Assembly (NCBI GenBank): GCA_023374045.1
Contig: CM041780.1
Location: 166,027,074 to 166,091,073, forward strand
DNA: 64,000 nucleotides
Direction: 5' to 3'
Origin: Limonium bicolor
Taxonomy: Eukaryota > Streptophyta > Magnoliopsida > Caryophyllales > Plumbaginaceae
Below, one piece after another: positions 37,814-50,200 of this stretch; position 1 is the first letter of the stretch, and each line of letters starts with the position of its first letter. The notes under the pieces were generated by a model that searched no databases, had not been told where the DNA came from, and saw only the letters and a list, made by a program, of their open reading frames with translations. The translations under genes and the position numbers were made by a program.

Positions 37814-39095
37814 AAAACTTGATGGAGAAATATGTGACTACTTCTACCACATAGGCAGTACCTAATCGTTTTGCGGGATAGTGGATTCGTGGGGTTTCGT
37901 ACTCTTGGGGACCTCGCTGTGGATAACTGACAGTATATTAAATTGATTGAGAATTCTATAAACAGATTTTATCTTTTTGAGGGAAATGATTATCAGCTAC
38001 ATAATAAGACATAATAAAACAATTAAAATGAAACAAAATAATAAAAATAGAAATTATAATCTTTTTTGTCTTTTTGAGAAGCATCCCAGGTTGTTCTGCT
38101 CACCTATTTATTCAATTAATTAATATAAACTTTACCACTTAAGTAATAACTCAGAAACTATAAATAATTCGTTGACGACTAAATCTAACGAACCCTAACC
38201 AGTTGCTAGAACTAGCAGCAGCTAATGCTCTAATCCGGACACAACCAATCGCATAAAGAACAGCTTCCATTTGAGACTAATTAACCTATAGGCCGGATCA
38301 GGCTTCTAGCTGTTAATCAGGTTTAATTCCTATGCTTGTTTACTATCTCAGCTCTCGCTGTTTGATTAGAAAACTACAAGTATTGCTTTAATAATTGATC
38401 AGAGAATTAAAGCAGATGAAGAACTGGAATTAAACTACTACTTTAGATAAAATCATAGTGGAAAGCTTAACATAACATAATTATATAAAATATGCTCGCA
38501 TCCCAAACCTGGGAGGGCTTGAGTTTATTAATTAAACATAACTATATATAAACAACGTTTAAACAAAATAAGAGAAAGGGTAAGAAAACTCCAGCTAGCA
38601 AGTCGACTCTGAATCTCAGCTCCGCCTCTGTATCCACGTCGTACTAATAATAATAATAATAAATGGTAGAGATGTGATGTGGTGGAAAGACAATAAAAAT
38701 GGAGAAAACGGGGAGAAAAGAATGGATGTGGTTTGTACGTTGAGCGAGTGAGGTGAGCTGTTCGTGAACTAGGTGATGGACTTTGGATTAAAGAAGGGAT
38801 GCCAAATACTGAAGAAGGACGTGCTTATTTATAGGCTGAGGAATAAGAAGCAAACAACGGAGTAGTCAGGGTGAATCAAGATGGCGGTGGAGTTGGTAAG
38901 CAGATCCGTGAAAATCTCAGTCAGAGATTACATTTATTATCGCAGCAGCAATTGATTGTAGAGGCGGCGTCACGCTTGAGTAAATTAAGGTAGGCGCCGA
39001 ACGAGTCTGCAATTAATGAAGTGCGGCGCCGCGAAGGAAGGAGAAAAACGGAGAAAAACTGTTTCGGCGTTGAAATCTGGTGTGCTGATCCTCTT

Positions 39096-39280
39096 GTCCG
39101 CGCCTAAGGAGGCGGTTGCCTCTGCTCTCTCTTGTCCGCGCATAAGGAGGCGGTTGTGAGTGTGTTGTCTGCTCCAAAGGAGGTGGTCGTCTCTGTTTCT
39201 CTCTTCTGTCCGCTCCAAAGGAGGCGGACTCCACTCAGCGCCTCTGTCCTCGCAAGTGTCCGCCCAAAAACAAGCGGACA
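39096..39280. repeat. GTCCGC hairpin array in E 5' LTR
   Basis: Same set as 33931-34100, but with the second unit complete (GTCCGCGCATAAGGAGGCGG). Confidence 0.82.
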
Positions 39281-39550
39281 TCAGTCCTTGTCCGCCCTCT
39301 GCAATTGTACTGCGCCACTGAAGATTTTTCGTATGCATTCATATGGGCATGCGCCTCTGTCATTTGGTCGGCTTAATGATCATCATCAATGACGAATTTG
39401 ATCCAGCCCAATCACGTGCTTATGTTGCTGCCATTTGTCTATGTGGTCGGTATTCTTCTCATGACTTTGTGTAGCAAATGTGGACGTTTAGTATAGCAAT
39501 CATGAGAAAATGATGACTTGATGTCGATTGATACACTTTTGTGCTGTATC

Positions 39551-39552
<2 letters not shown>

Positions 39553-39604
<52 letters not shown>
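39553..39604. repeat. AT microsatellite in E 5' LTR
   Basis: About 26 AT repeats; only a short interrupted run exists at the same place in the other LTR (34378-34400). Confidence 0.95.
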
Positions 39605-39607
<3 letters not shown>

Positions 39608-40417
39608 CGTTTGTCGTTGTAATCCTACATTTGACACAAATGTATCAGTTCACATCAAAACATAAATCTAGGAAAATCATATGATAAGTGAGAAATACGA
39701 CACAAATTGCTATGAGAATAGGAAGAATTAAAGCCCTAAGAGTAGATGTATTCTCGCTTATCAATGATGCTTGAAGCTCCCTATAAGTGGTCACAGTAAT
39801 CACGCAAAAAAAAGATGCAACTACCATAAACCGGATTTGGAGTTGAGTGATGTTTTAAAAAGAATTTCAAATAGAATTTGAAAAACAATTTTCCTTTGAG
39901 CATGAAGGCGAAAAATGGTTTTGAAACTGTTGCACCGTACGTGCGGCGGTCCTAAGTGACCGGTTGGGGTGGTGACAGTGTGTGATTTTTCCAAAGGCAG
40001 CGGGACGGGGAGAGTACCCTGAGAATGTCCTGTGTTGAGCGAGTCAACCAGAGTGCCTGAGGATATGTATATGTGTAACGTTTTGATCAGAACCGAAGGG
40101 ACCGTGGGCCAGAGAGAGTAAGTGCCCATTTGTCATGAAATGGCCGTGGACCAGAGAGTGTAAGTGTCCAACGTGACTGGTACCTGAGGGATCAGTAGTG
40201 TATTACTCGATATGGATTCGAGGACTGTAGTGCCTTCATGTCTTCGGACCGATTCCATGGAGAGAGTACAAAGAGTATTTTTGTTTGCTATACATGCTGT
40301 GATATGTGTGTGATATGTGTAGTGTGAAATGAGACTGACTCGTGGAGTCTGTAAGGTCATACGTGTATTATAACCTTGGCATAGTACGCCCATGAGAGTA
40401 ACGAGTTTAGATTCACC

Positions 40418-40448
40418 AACTTTGAGGACAAAGTTCTTAAGGGGGGTA
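40418..40448 (+). other. Element C polypurine tract with upstream stem-loop
   Basis: Stem AACTTT, loop GAGGAC, stem AAAGTT (40418-40435) is followed by CTTAAGGGGGGTA and then the 3' LTR. Confidence 0.88.
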
Positions 40449-41102
40449 TATTTTAATACCCCGGATCTAAAAATGGTGATTAAAGTATCCTAATGTGGTT
40501 ATTAAAGGCCTAATGGTGCCTAGAGAGTATTGGTAAAGAGAATAAAACCAAAAGAAAAGAGGAAATGCGCAAAACACGAAAAACTCTAAAACGCGCATTA
40601 AATGAGTATAAGAGATATATGATCTCGTTAGGGTCCGAGATGGATTCCTAAGGCTTAGTTAGGCCTAATTAGTATACGGGAATGATTCCCGAAGAAAACG
40701 GATCCAAATAAGGGATTAAACGCTAATAGAGTTTTAAATCACGTTTTTCGAGAAAACCCGAAAACGTGACTTTAAGTGGTCAAATAGACCCGTAAAAAAT
40801 TATGGTTGATTATATAACTATAATTAAGTATTAATGGAAGCTTAATAGCCATTAAAAATAAAGAAACGAGAAAAATCCGAAAAACGGGCCCGGTTAGTGA
40901 ATAGTGCCAAACCGGGTAAAACAACGAGCGTTTTCTGTAAAAACAAAAAAAAAGCGCTCCAGCTCACTAATATAGTGGGGCCAGTTTTATTAGTGAGTCA
41001 TCCCCCTCTTGCTTATTAGCTAGTTAGTAAATAAAGAAAGAAAAGAAGAGGAAAGGAAAAAGTAAAAGCATAAAGTACTTTCCTTACCTCTCTCCTCCCA
41101 TT

Positions 41103-41104
<2 letters not shown>

Positions 41105-41152
<48 letters not shown>
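41105..41152. repeat. CT microsatellite in C 3' LTR
   Basis: An uninterrupted CT run, the counterpart of 16205-16249. Confidence 0.95.
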
Positions 41153-41156
<4 letters not shown>

Positions 41157-42660
41157 TTTTCCTTTCTTCTCACCGTGAGCTGCCTCCTTCTCCCCTTCCT
41201 GGTGATTTGATCAGCTCCAACAAGCTTCCATGGCAGCCACCTTCCTCCACCTCTCCAAGCCACTTAAATGCTCCAAATAAAAAACAAAACACATATTTGT
41301 GTTCCTCTCATCAAGCTCCACACTTCTCTCTTTTCAAAATTCGAAAAGGATGAGTTTCATTTTCGTGGGTCTTGGCCATTTGAAGAGAAAACCACACCAT
41401 TTTGAAGCTTGAAGCTTCCTCCTTCTATTAAGGTAAAAATATCCATGGAAAACATATATTTTCTCCATTTTCCACCTTGGCCGATTTTGGCTCTTTTTGT
41501 GACTAGCTTTTCCTCTTTGTTTGAGCTATTCTTCAAGCCTTAAATGGTGGTGGAAATCCCTCCTAAGATTCAAGAGTTGGAAACCATTCAAGAATTTCCA
41601 AAGGTAAACCCTAACTTGGTGCTTTAAGCATCTTTGTGAATTCTAGATTAAATATTGAGCCTAAGAGTGTTGCTTAGTGTTTAATTTCCAATTTGAATAT
41701 TGGTTTAGTGATTGGGCAAGTGAGTTGCCTTGGATGATTTTGGAGTGAAGAGAAGTGGAGAGGAGAAGAGAATTTCAAAGAAAAGGCTTGTGAATATAAG
41801 GTAAACAATCCACCTTGGAGCCTAACTAAATGTTTTTAGAATTTTGGGAAGGGCTAAATTAAATAATGAACCCCAAAATGAGAAGGAGTGAGAATGGTTG
41901 AGATGAGAAAGGGTTGTGGTAGTGCTTAATGCATTTGTGAATTAATGCTTGATCTAAGAGCCTAAGAGCTATGCGCTTTATGAATTACGTATAGTGTTGC
42001 ATTGGGAGATTTGATGAGTATTGGTGATTTTATATGTGTGCTGATAGAACCCTTGTGGTTTGGCTAGTTTTAGGATGAATTATATGGAGGAAAGAGTGTT
42101 GGACAATGTTAGAAAAGTAGCCGGACTATGGCGAAATTCCGGTAGGAATCTAAGTGGTTTTAGTGATGTTTTGAGTGAAGTATAACCTAGGTTAGCTAAG
42201 TGTTGTTAGAGCTTGAATTGGGTGAATGACCACCCTAGAGTATGAGAGGAAGATTGTGGAGAGAATGTGCAAAATCTGTAGCAAAAAGGAGTTGTTTAAG
42301 TGCTTTTAGAAGTTTAGAAAGGAATGAGGATTTAAGGCTTTAAGAGTGATGCATGAACCTTGGCATGAGGAGTGCATTGTCTTAGAATATTTGGAATGGT
42401 CAAATAGAGTGAGAACAATAATGCAAGTGCCAAGGGGTAAAAATCTGTAGCACAAGTGTGCAAAATGTAACAGAGAGAATGAAGAATTTGTGAATTGGAG
42501 CAAGAATTGGAGTAAGGATTAAACCTATGTTTTGAAAAGGTTTAGAGCATGTTTTGAGATGATTAAACATGTAGGAAACATGTGGAATGATTAGGGAATG
42601 ATTAGAGGTGATTTAGGGGTTGAAAACTGGTGAAAAACTGTAGATTTTGACAGTTCCAGG

Positions 42661-42844
42661 GGTAGTCCGGGTTTGCAAATCGGTACACAAACCCGGACCA
42701 TAGCAAAAACGCACCAGAAAGCCATCTCAGGGGGTGGTCCGGGTTTGTAAACCAGTACACAAACCCGGACCACATGTAAAATGCACCAGAAAGTGAAAAC
42801 CGTGTCTGGTCCGGGTTTGTAACCCCGGACACAAACCCGGACCA
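42661..42844. repeat. GTCCGGG hairpins in C 3' LTR (three units)
   Basis: Units lie at 42661-42700, 42734-42772 and 42807-42844, about 73 bp apart. The 5' LTR first unit combines the loop of unit 1 with the right flank of unit 2. Confidence 0.93.
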
Positions 42845-45800
42845 GTGTGAAAAGTCACCAGAATGTGTTTTTAAGTGTCCTAATGATGGGGAAGTGAATG
42901 GTAATGGTTTTAGGTGATGTTTAGGCCTTGTTTGGGGACATGTAAAGGTCCTAAGAAGTGTAAACAAGTGCTAGGAGGGAATGAGAAAGATGTGAGCTTA
43001 AGAACACATGAGTAAAACTAAGTTAAAGGGGATAACGGGGTTAAGTATGGGAGTATTAGTTTTACATACCGTAACACCTTGATGTTAATAGAAACATTTG
43101 AATGTTATCAGTGGAACAAGTGTGAACCGAGGAATGGGAGGTCACACGGTAAAGCTAACCCCGGTGAAAGGTATGATTTCCTCATGCTCTGTATACTAAC
43201 TTGGTTACCCGATTTGTGTGCTTGTTGATTGTGTGATCACCTAACAAGATAAATGCACGAATCGGATTGTGTGCACTTAATAGTGCTTGTGTTATATTGT
43301 TGATGGATGGATTGTATTCCTTTAACCAAAGTTTGTATAATTCATGAAATGGGAATTGTGAATGAACTGCTTGAATGGTGATTGTGTAAGGTAGGCGACT
43401 CGTAGTTGAGTCTTGTTGATTCATGGCTCGTAGAAAGAGTCATGTTGTGAATTAATGGAAACGTGGAAACACACTAAAACCATCGAACCAATAACGATAA
43501 CGTAAACATATGAACTCCCTAGAATGTGAGGAGATGTACGGGTTGAGTAGATACCCGATAACGGTTAGAAAACCATATTGAATCAATCCTCAAAATAAAT
43601 ATGAGTGGAGAGATAAATGAACCTCCATTGAGAGGATTGAAGTTAGTTCAAAGTTGTGAACCAATAAGAAAGGTAAAAGAGACCTAAGGGACTATGTAAC
43701 CCCCTTGAGACACGGTCGACCTCCTATATGAGGATTTTACCCGGTATACGAAAATAACCGAAGTATAAGTATATGAAATGTATGGGTAACCCTTAAACCT
43801 AAGATTACCCGAACTTAAGTAATGTTCCCAAAGCCATTAGAAACATCGAGAGTGATGCTTCTAGACTAATATACATAATTATATTATAACTCCGAGAGAG
43901 GAGTGTATGGGAACGTGAGAAGTCCGAGAGTAGTCAGACCTATGTAAAAGTAGTAGGAACTAAGAGAGAGTTCCGGGAGCTAGTCGAACTATGCTCGAGA
44001 GCCATGCGTTGGGCTTAAGTATGTATTAAGAGAAACAAGTGAGAAGAGCGTAGGAGACCTGTAGTGTCTCGAGAACTACGTGAGCTTGAGTGTAAGTACC
44101 CAAGAGAGTGGGTGAGTGTAAGAATGAGTAACCCAATAGAATGGGTAAGAATAAGAGTCAGTAACCCGAGTGTATGGGTGAGTTATTGAGTAAGTAACCA
44201 AGGCATAGTGAGGTAGAAACCCTCAAGCCTAAGTAAAGAACAAAGTAAACTAACCCCTTGATGTGTGTTAGTGGTTGAGTTCTTCATTGAACCTTGTTTG
44301 TGTTGGCATACGTATATAATGTATTGTTGCCTTGCATGCTGTTTGAATTGAAATGAATTGCATGCTCTCGACCAAATAGTCGGCGTACCCTCGCTAGTAC
44401 GCGGGGTATGCGGAAGTCATATGCAGCTTTAAGCTGAGCCCCTAGGGGCATCGTTTTTATTTTTTTCAGGTACACCGAAGACGATACCGTTCGAGAGTAG
44501 GACGGGGTCGGTGGTTAGCATGGGTAGTTAGACTTTAATTACTTATGTATTGGAATGAGGTGTAAGACCGAATATGTTATCGGCAACCGTATATTGTAGA
44601 CTCGGTATAGTAAAGAAATGAAATGAGTATTGTATTTGTATCATGTACTCGGTTGTTCCTGTCCATCAGACCGTTACTGTATGTGAGATAGGCCAGGTTA
44701 GCCATATGGGTGGCTAACGGCATTGTATCACCCTTCGTTGTAACAGAGATCCGCTGCGTGAGTAAGGGTAATTTGTGATAGTTTCAGAGGTAATGACGAG
44801 TTTAACGGTTGGGGTGTTACAGCTGCCCTGTGGGTCTTACGCATGCCTAAAAGTAATCTAGGTCGTATTCATGTTCGAGATCGATGCTCTAGAGACCGAC
44901 ATTCTCGTATCTCGTACCTAAGTGTTTTACTTAGGTTATTATATTCATAATTATAATACCAAGGGTATTATATTAAGTAACCATCATTTCATCACATTGA
45001 TCGCATATGTATGTTTATATAAGTCGATCTATAGTCGACGTAATATTAGTCCAAAAGGACGATCACGTACAATAGTAATAATGCGATAATGATAAACATA
45101 TATCTAGTTCAAACACACATACATGCATATATGCATCCACTTAGAATTGCTTAACACACATCAAATAACGTCTGGACCCGAGGGAATACTCAGGACAATC
45201 CAGATCAAAACCGTCCACATACCGTACACCACAGACCAAGGATGCGCAAAACCCTAGCTCGTCATCAGACGCCTTTGTCTGTCGTACTATCTAAACAGTA
45301 ATAACACTATGAGTCAGTCTCCATGACTAACTAGATTAGGTATTTCCGAATAACATTGTAACCCCGACAGTTCATCCCCAGATTTTCAACAGTTAATTGT
45401 TACGGGTTTCTCTGAACAAGTCGGCTTTGTTACTTAGACTCGTAGTTCGTAGTATTTCGACTGTTGAGTTTAATCCATTATATTCATTTAATCTTATTCA
45501 TTCTTGAACTTAGGCATATAACCTATAGTTGCATGTGTACATGCAATATTATCATATGGTATTATTACCCCCACCATTTATTATATTACATTGTATTATT
45601 TAATCCATTGATCTTGTAATAATCTTCACCATTTATATTATACGGTTTCCAACCATACTATATACCCATGTTCATGCATATTTGTCATGCATTCATATAT
45701 ATATATATGTGTGTGTGTGTATGTATATATGTGTATATATATATTCATATGATTTATAGAATTCTTTTACTAATGTTACATTTCCATAATTAATGTGAGA

Positions 45801-46059
45801 TGAATATCTTCACTAGTTAGTATTATATAATACAAACTTATATTAAGATTCTTGTCTTAATATTATGTAACATTTATATTGTATAATTACAACTCCTAAG
45901 GTTTATTTAATATACACCTTAGTTTATAAATATCATTTATTTATTGTTTGTCACATTATTTCATGTGATTATCCTTACTTATATTAATTCCATTTAAATC
46001 ACTTTAATACGATATAATTGTTATAACATTTATAACATTATAGGCCATAGTCTAAAATT

Positions 46060-47220
46060 CATTTCCAAACCTTATATTTTCGGTACAACCCAAGATTTTC
46101 TTTTAATTTCATTTTGACCACATAATAATTATGTAATGTTATACCATATACTAATATCATACAATATGATATTTTTATCTCATTATAACTTATAACCTGT
46201 AGTTTTTTTATACAAAACTATTGTAATTGCCGAAAAGGCACAATTCATATAATCTAGTTTTATTAACTTACCATATCTTTTTATTTATTACAATATCACC
46301 CCATAATTTATACTATGTTATTTATACCATATAATATAACATTTTTAACTTTATAAAAGGTATAACCTAAGGTTATATATATAAAAATAACCAAACAGAC
46401 CTACATCATGTTCTTATTTATTTTCCAGCCCATTAATTTTCCACATTTACAATTTGACCACATATATAATATTATGTTATATATATATATCATATATTAT
46501 AACATTTTAAACCTTAATATTAATATAACATATAGTTATATAAATTCTTAGTTGCCGAACAGACCCTAGGGCTGTTCTAAATCATTTTTCAACCCTTTAA
46601 CTTTCTATATTTACCAATTGACCCCCTTTTTATAACATATAGTTTCTAGTGATATTAAAACTATATATTATACACATTTCTTATTAAAACACCTTATTTT
46701 ATTCTAAAAATCACCAAATTACACCAGAAGGTTATAAATATCATTTCTAACCCATATACTTTCGGTAATTACATTTCCACCCCCTATGTTATGTAATTTG
46801 TAACAATGACATAAATAACTATATATTATACATATATAATTTATTTTAACTCGAAATTCAACCCAATAAATTCCTAAAAATTCCTAATAGCCCATGGGTG
46901 TTTAAAATACCATTTTATACCTTAAAGTTTCGGTAATTCCATATATACCCCAAATGTTATAAAAATATTACAATTTAATACGTAACTTATTATATAGTCA
47001 TAAATAAATTATTTAACTTATCTAATTTGGTCAACACCTACCATATGGTCAAGGTTGACCTCCTTAATATTGCCTTGACCAGTATTTCCCATTATTTATG
47101 GTTTCTACCCCATATTTTCCAGAAATTACAATTTAACCCCAAAACTTTATAAAATCTTATAATTTTTATTTAAACTTCATTTTAACACTTAGTTTTCGGC
47201 CATACTCACCTACAACCCTC
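46060..47220. repeat. Degenerate array with about 165-190 bp period in LTR I
   Basis: A loosely conserved block (pyrimidine run, AACTTTCGGTAATTACA or similar, then CCCC) recurs near 46068, 46262, 46429, 46591, 46749, 46917 and 47106. The blocks are separated by AT-rich ATATAATATAACATT-like DNA. Each copy is strongly diverged. Confidence 0.6.
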
Positions 47221-50200
47221 TAAATTTTATTTATTTATAGTTTATACCCCACACCTTATGCTAAGTGCATAAATTAATGTAAATATACTTTTAAACTTAA
47301 ATAACTTAATTTAAAATGGCCTAATGACATGGCCTTATTACAAACTTTAGCTTATACAATAAATTACACATAAATGTCTCAAAATAGCTTAAACTCTCAG
47401 CCTTACCCATATCTTCTCCATATTTACCAATTTTCCACATAATGTCTTAGATTTGACAATTATGCCACTTAATTACTTAGATAATTTACTAACTCATTTC
47501 CTTATCAACTTAAGGTCAAATTTGACCATTTCACCTAGTCCACTCTCGACAATATATTGTACATAAGCTTAAACACATATTAACATATCAAAGATGAGTT
47601 TAAGGTGTTTTATACCTTGATTTAGCAAAGGCAAGGCCTTGTTTGGCCACGACACTTTAGGGGAAAATTTCTACAGCTCCAAAAATGTGTTCTAACAGCA
47701 ATATCATGATATGGTTAGGTTCCAAACTTGAACTAAACATAAGAGTAATTATAAGCCATTAAAAACCTAGATTTTCACCTCAAAATCTTAAGGCTTCCTT
47801 AGCTGTTCTCGGGCCTATTTTCCAGAATAAGAAGGGTATAAAAAAACTCTTTAATATAAGGTATATAACCGCCAATGATCAAAGTAGAAGAAGGCTAGGT
47901 TTTACCTTGTTCAAAATGCCAAAAATGGTGTTTTTGGCATGGATTTGGCTAGGACTTGATGATCTTGATATACCTACTGAACCAACATGAAAATAAGGAG
48001 AAAATAAGCCTAAGAAGTCATGGTTTGTAACTGGATTTGTAGTAGATAAAAACTTAGGTGCTTAAAGCATATTTTTACCTTAATTAGGTCTTAAGCTTGC
48101 TTCCCCCCTCTTTATTTTGAGTTTCAGCCGAGTTTGGACCTTCCATTTGAGCACCAAATCGTGCTAGATGAGTGGATGGAAGTGGTTGGAAGTTAGATCA
48201 ATGGAAATAGGATGGAAAGATGAAGAGAATGACAGATAACATGTTTTGAATGTTTACCTTATGCCATGGGAGTTGGTCTTTGAAGTTGGCTGGTTCTTGC
48301 ACTTACCAAGGCTGGAAGGGAGGTTTTGGAAGCTGGATAACTCGTTGCTACAGGGGTTAATGAAAGAGAAAGGCTGATTTTGGCTTTTAAGGTAAGAAAA
48401 GTAATTATATAATAAAGTAACTAATGAGTCATCTTTGTTGCCAGCCTTTAGTTAACTTAATCAGGAGGTATACTACCTCATTTTCCGCCTCACATTAGAT
48501 ATTTTGGGGGTCAATTTTGACCATTAACCAACTTAGTCAATTAAGACTTAATTTTGCACTGTACTATTCATAAATTAGTCCACAAATTTCTGATTTTTTT
48601 GGAAAACTTTGAATTAGACATTATAATGTGATAAATTATGTCACATTAGTATATATTTAAGGGTAATAAAGGCCCTAAAACCAATCAAAACTCATTTTAA
48701 AGACAATCTCACAAAAACGTGCTTTAAGGAGTTTTACAGCATATTTTGTGTCTTAATGTGTATTAGAGCTTGGTTTTCTTTGGTAATGCTTTTATTTCAT
48801 CCACTACATGATTATAAGACTTAGAAATCCACTTTGGACTCTGATGGAGGTCACAAAACCTTTAAGGTTTCTTAGAGCATATTTTTGCCCTAAGTGACTT
48901 TTAAGCATGTTGGTGCTTGTTTTTGATGTTGAAGTGTTTTCCAATGGTTTATTATGTTCATTTATGAGTTATAATGCTTAGAAATTAAATTTGGATCCTA
49001 AGGAGTTCATCTGGGCACATATTTGCCCTAAATGGTCAAAGGGTGTAATATTTACTTTATGTTCACCATTATTGTTTTAAATTGGTTTTTAAGGCATGTT
49101 TAGGCCTTAGTTATTTAATTATATGTTTAATCAATGTTTAATTAGTTAGGGGTATTTCAGCAATAGTCCCATAGAAATTTATAAAAGCTCTTATACTTCA
49201 CTTGTGATTGTTTTTCTAACTCATATTCCATTAGCTCCTTATCCACAAGTTTATATGCTTGTTCATATCATTTCCTAGGTTGATATAACCCATGTTTATA
49301 ATGTAAGTTCTAGGCTACATTTTTGTATCAACCTAGACACAATTTGTTAAGGCATTAGGCTACATTAAGGTAGATCATTTACCTTAAGTTTTCCAAGCCC
49401 GTTTCTCTCTTCTCTTCTTGGCTCTCTTGATTGAAAATCGGCCAAGGGAGTTTGATTACTTTATAAACTTCTAACCAACATTCAAATGAAGGTAATTAGC
49501 ACTAAGTAACACCCTTAGACTCATCAAAACAACTCTAGAATACTAGGAGAGTGCTTAGTGCACTAAATTGAGTAATTACCTTAGGAACCTTAGAATGGTG
49601 TTTGGTAAGGAATCAAAGCAAGACTTCCAATAAGCTCTTGAATATTTAATATATTCTAATACAAGGAATGAAACAAGGCACTTGAGAAGGCAAATTCGGC
49701 CAAGTATAGAAATGGAAGGAAAGATGAGTTTTTAGAGTTTCTTTTTACCTGGAACCAAAGAGAGTGTAGTCTAGCTCTAGAACATGTATTTTCCTCCTCA
49801 AATGGAGATCCTTCAATGGAGTCTAACTTCAGTTTTGGATGTTTTTAAAAGAGCAAAAGAAAGCCCTTGACTCAACTAGCAATAATATGTGGTTTGTTTG
49901 TGATTTGGAGCTTTGTATTGACTTGGACAAGCAAAGGAAGATCAAGAAACCATGGAGCTCCTGCTTTCACGTTTTGGGAGAGAAGAGAATGAAGGTGGGC
50001 GGCTGGAGAAGAAACAAATGAGAAGAGAGGATAGAGGAGGGGTGAAAGTAAGGTAAGATATTTATTTCTTATTTGTAAAGTAAAGCAAATAGTGAGTTTC
50101 CCCCTTCCTTCCTCTTTTGTAGAAATGCTTGCTACTTTTGGTGGCCAGTCACCAATACAAACCGGCCCCCTCCTTGATATTTGGGGAGTCATTTGACCAT

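Larger units (their letters stand above)
32646..39763 (-). mobile_element. Element E, Athila-like non-autonomous LTR retrotransposon (7118 bp)
   Basis: LTRs at 32646-34569 and 37820-39763 open (minus strand) TGATAAG and close CTCCATCA. The element is flanked by ATGAT (32641-32645, 39764-39768). The primer site (37796-37813) is the tRNA-Asp type of Athila elements, and the LTR start matches that of Athila element K. There is no gag domain, reverse transcriptase or integrase. Instead a broken frame of about 830 bp encodes an acidic protein of unknown type. It must have been mobilised in trans. Confidence 0.9.
37820..39763 (-). repeat. Element E 5' LTR
   Basis: 1944 bp, nearly identical to 32646-34569 apart from many one- or two-base gaps and an expanded AT run (39553-39604). 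Hairpin units are at 39096-39280. Confidence 0.93.
15545..44821 (+). mobile_element. Element C, large non-coding LTR retrotransposon (LARD-like)
   Basis: Two LTRs of 4256 and about 4372 bp enclose an internal region, and the whole is flanked by GCTGC at 15540-15544 and 44822-44826. After removing nested elements D and E it is about 13.2 kb. The internal blocks 19801-23375, 32342-32640 and 39769-40449 have a tRNA-Met-type primer site and a polypurine tract, but no recognisable gag, protease, reverse transcriptase or integrase. It fits the class of large retrotransposon derivatives mobilised in trans, presumably by Tekay-type enzymes (same primer site and LTR end GGGGTGTTACA as element D). The internal region is clearly related to that of H: 32560-32620 matches the reverse complement of about 51250-51340. 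Confidence 0.85.
40450..44821 (+). repeat. Element C 3' LTR
   Basis: It matches the 5' LTR and ends GGGGTGTTACA at 44821. It has three GTCCGGG hairpin units. The start is given to within a few bases, because the usual TG is not preserved. Confidence 0.88.
14390..49159 (-). mobile_element. Element I, solo LTR (about 5.5 kb, split by element C)
   Basis: The blocks 14390-15544 and 44827-49159 form one unit, TGTAACACCCA...GGGGTATTTCA, inside LTR H. The flanks ACAAT (14385-14389) and GCAAT (49160-49164) are a 5-bp duplication with one mismatch. No primer site or polypurine tract is attached, so it is a solo LTR. On the minus strand it has AGGTAA sites near 48256, 48077 and 47904 and a diverged copy of the GTGCTTTAAG palindrome (48719-48742), as in B and H. 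I saw no GTCCG hairpin array in it. At 5.5 kb it is unusually long. Confidence 0.75.
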
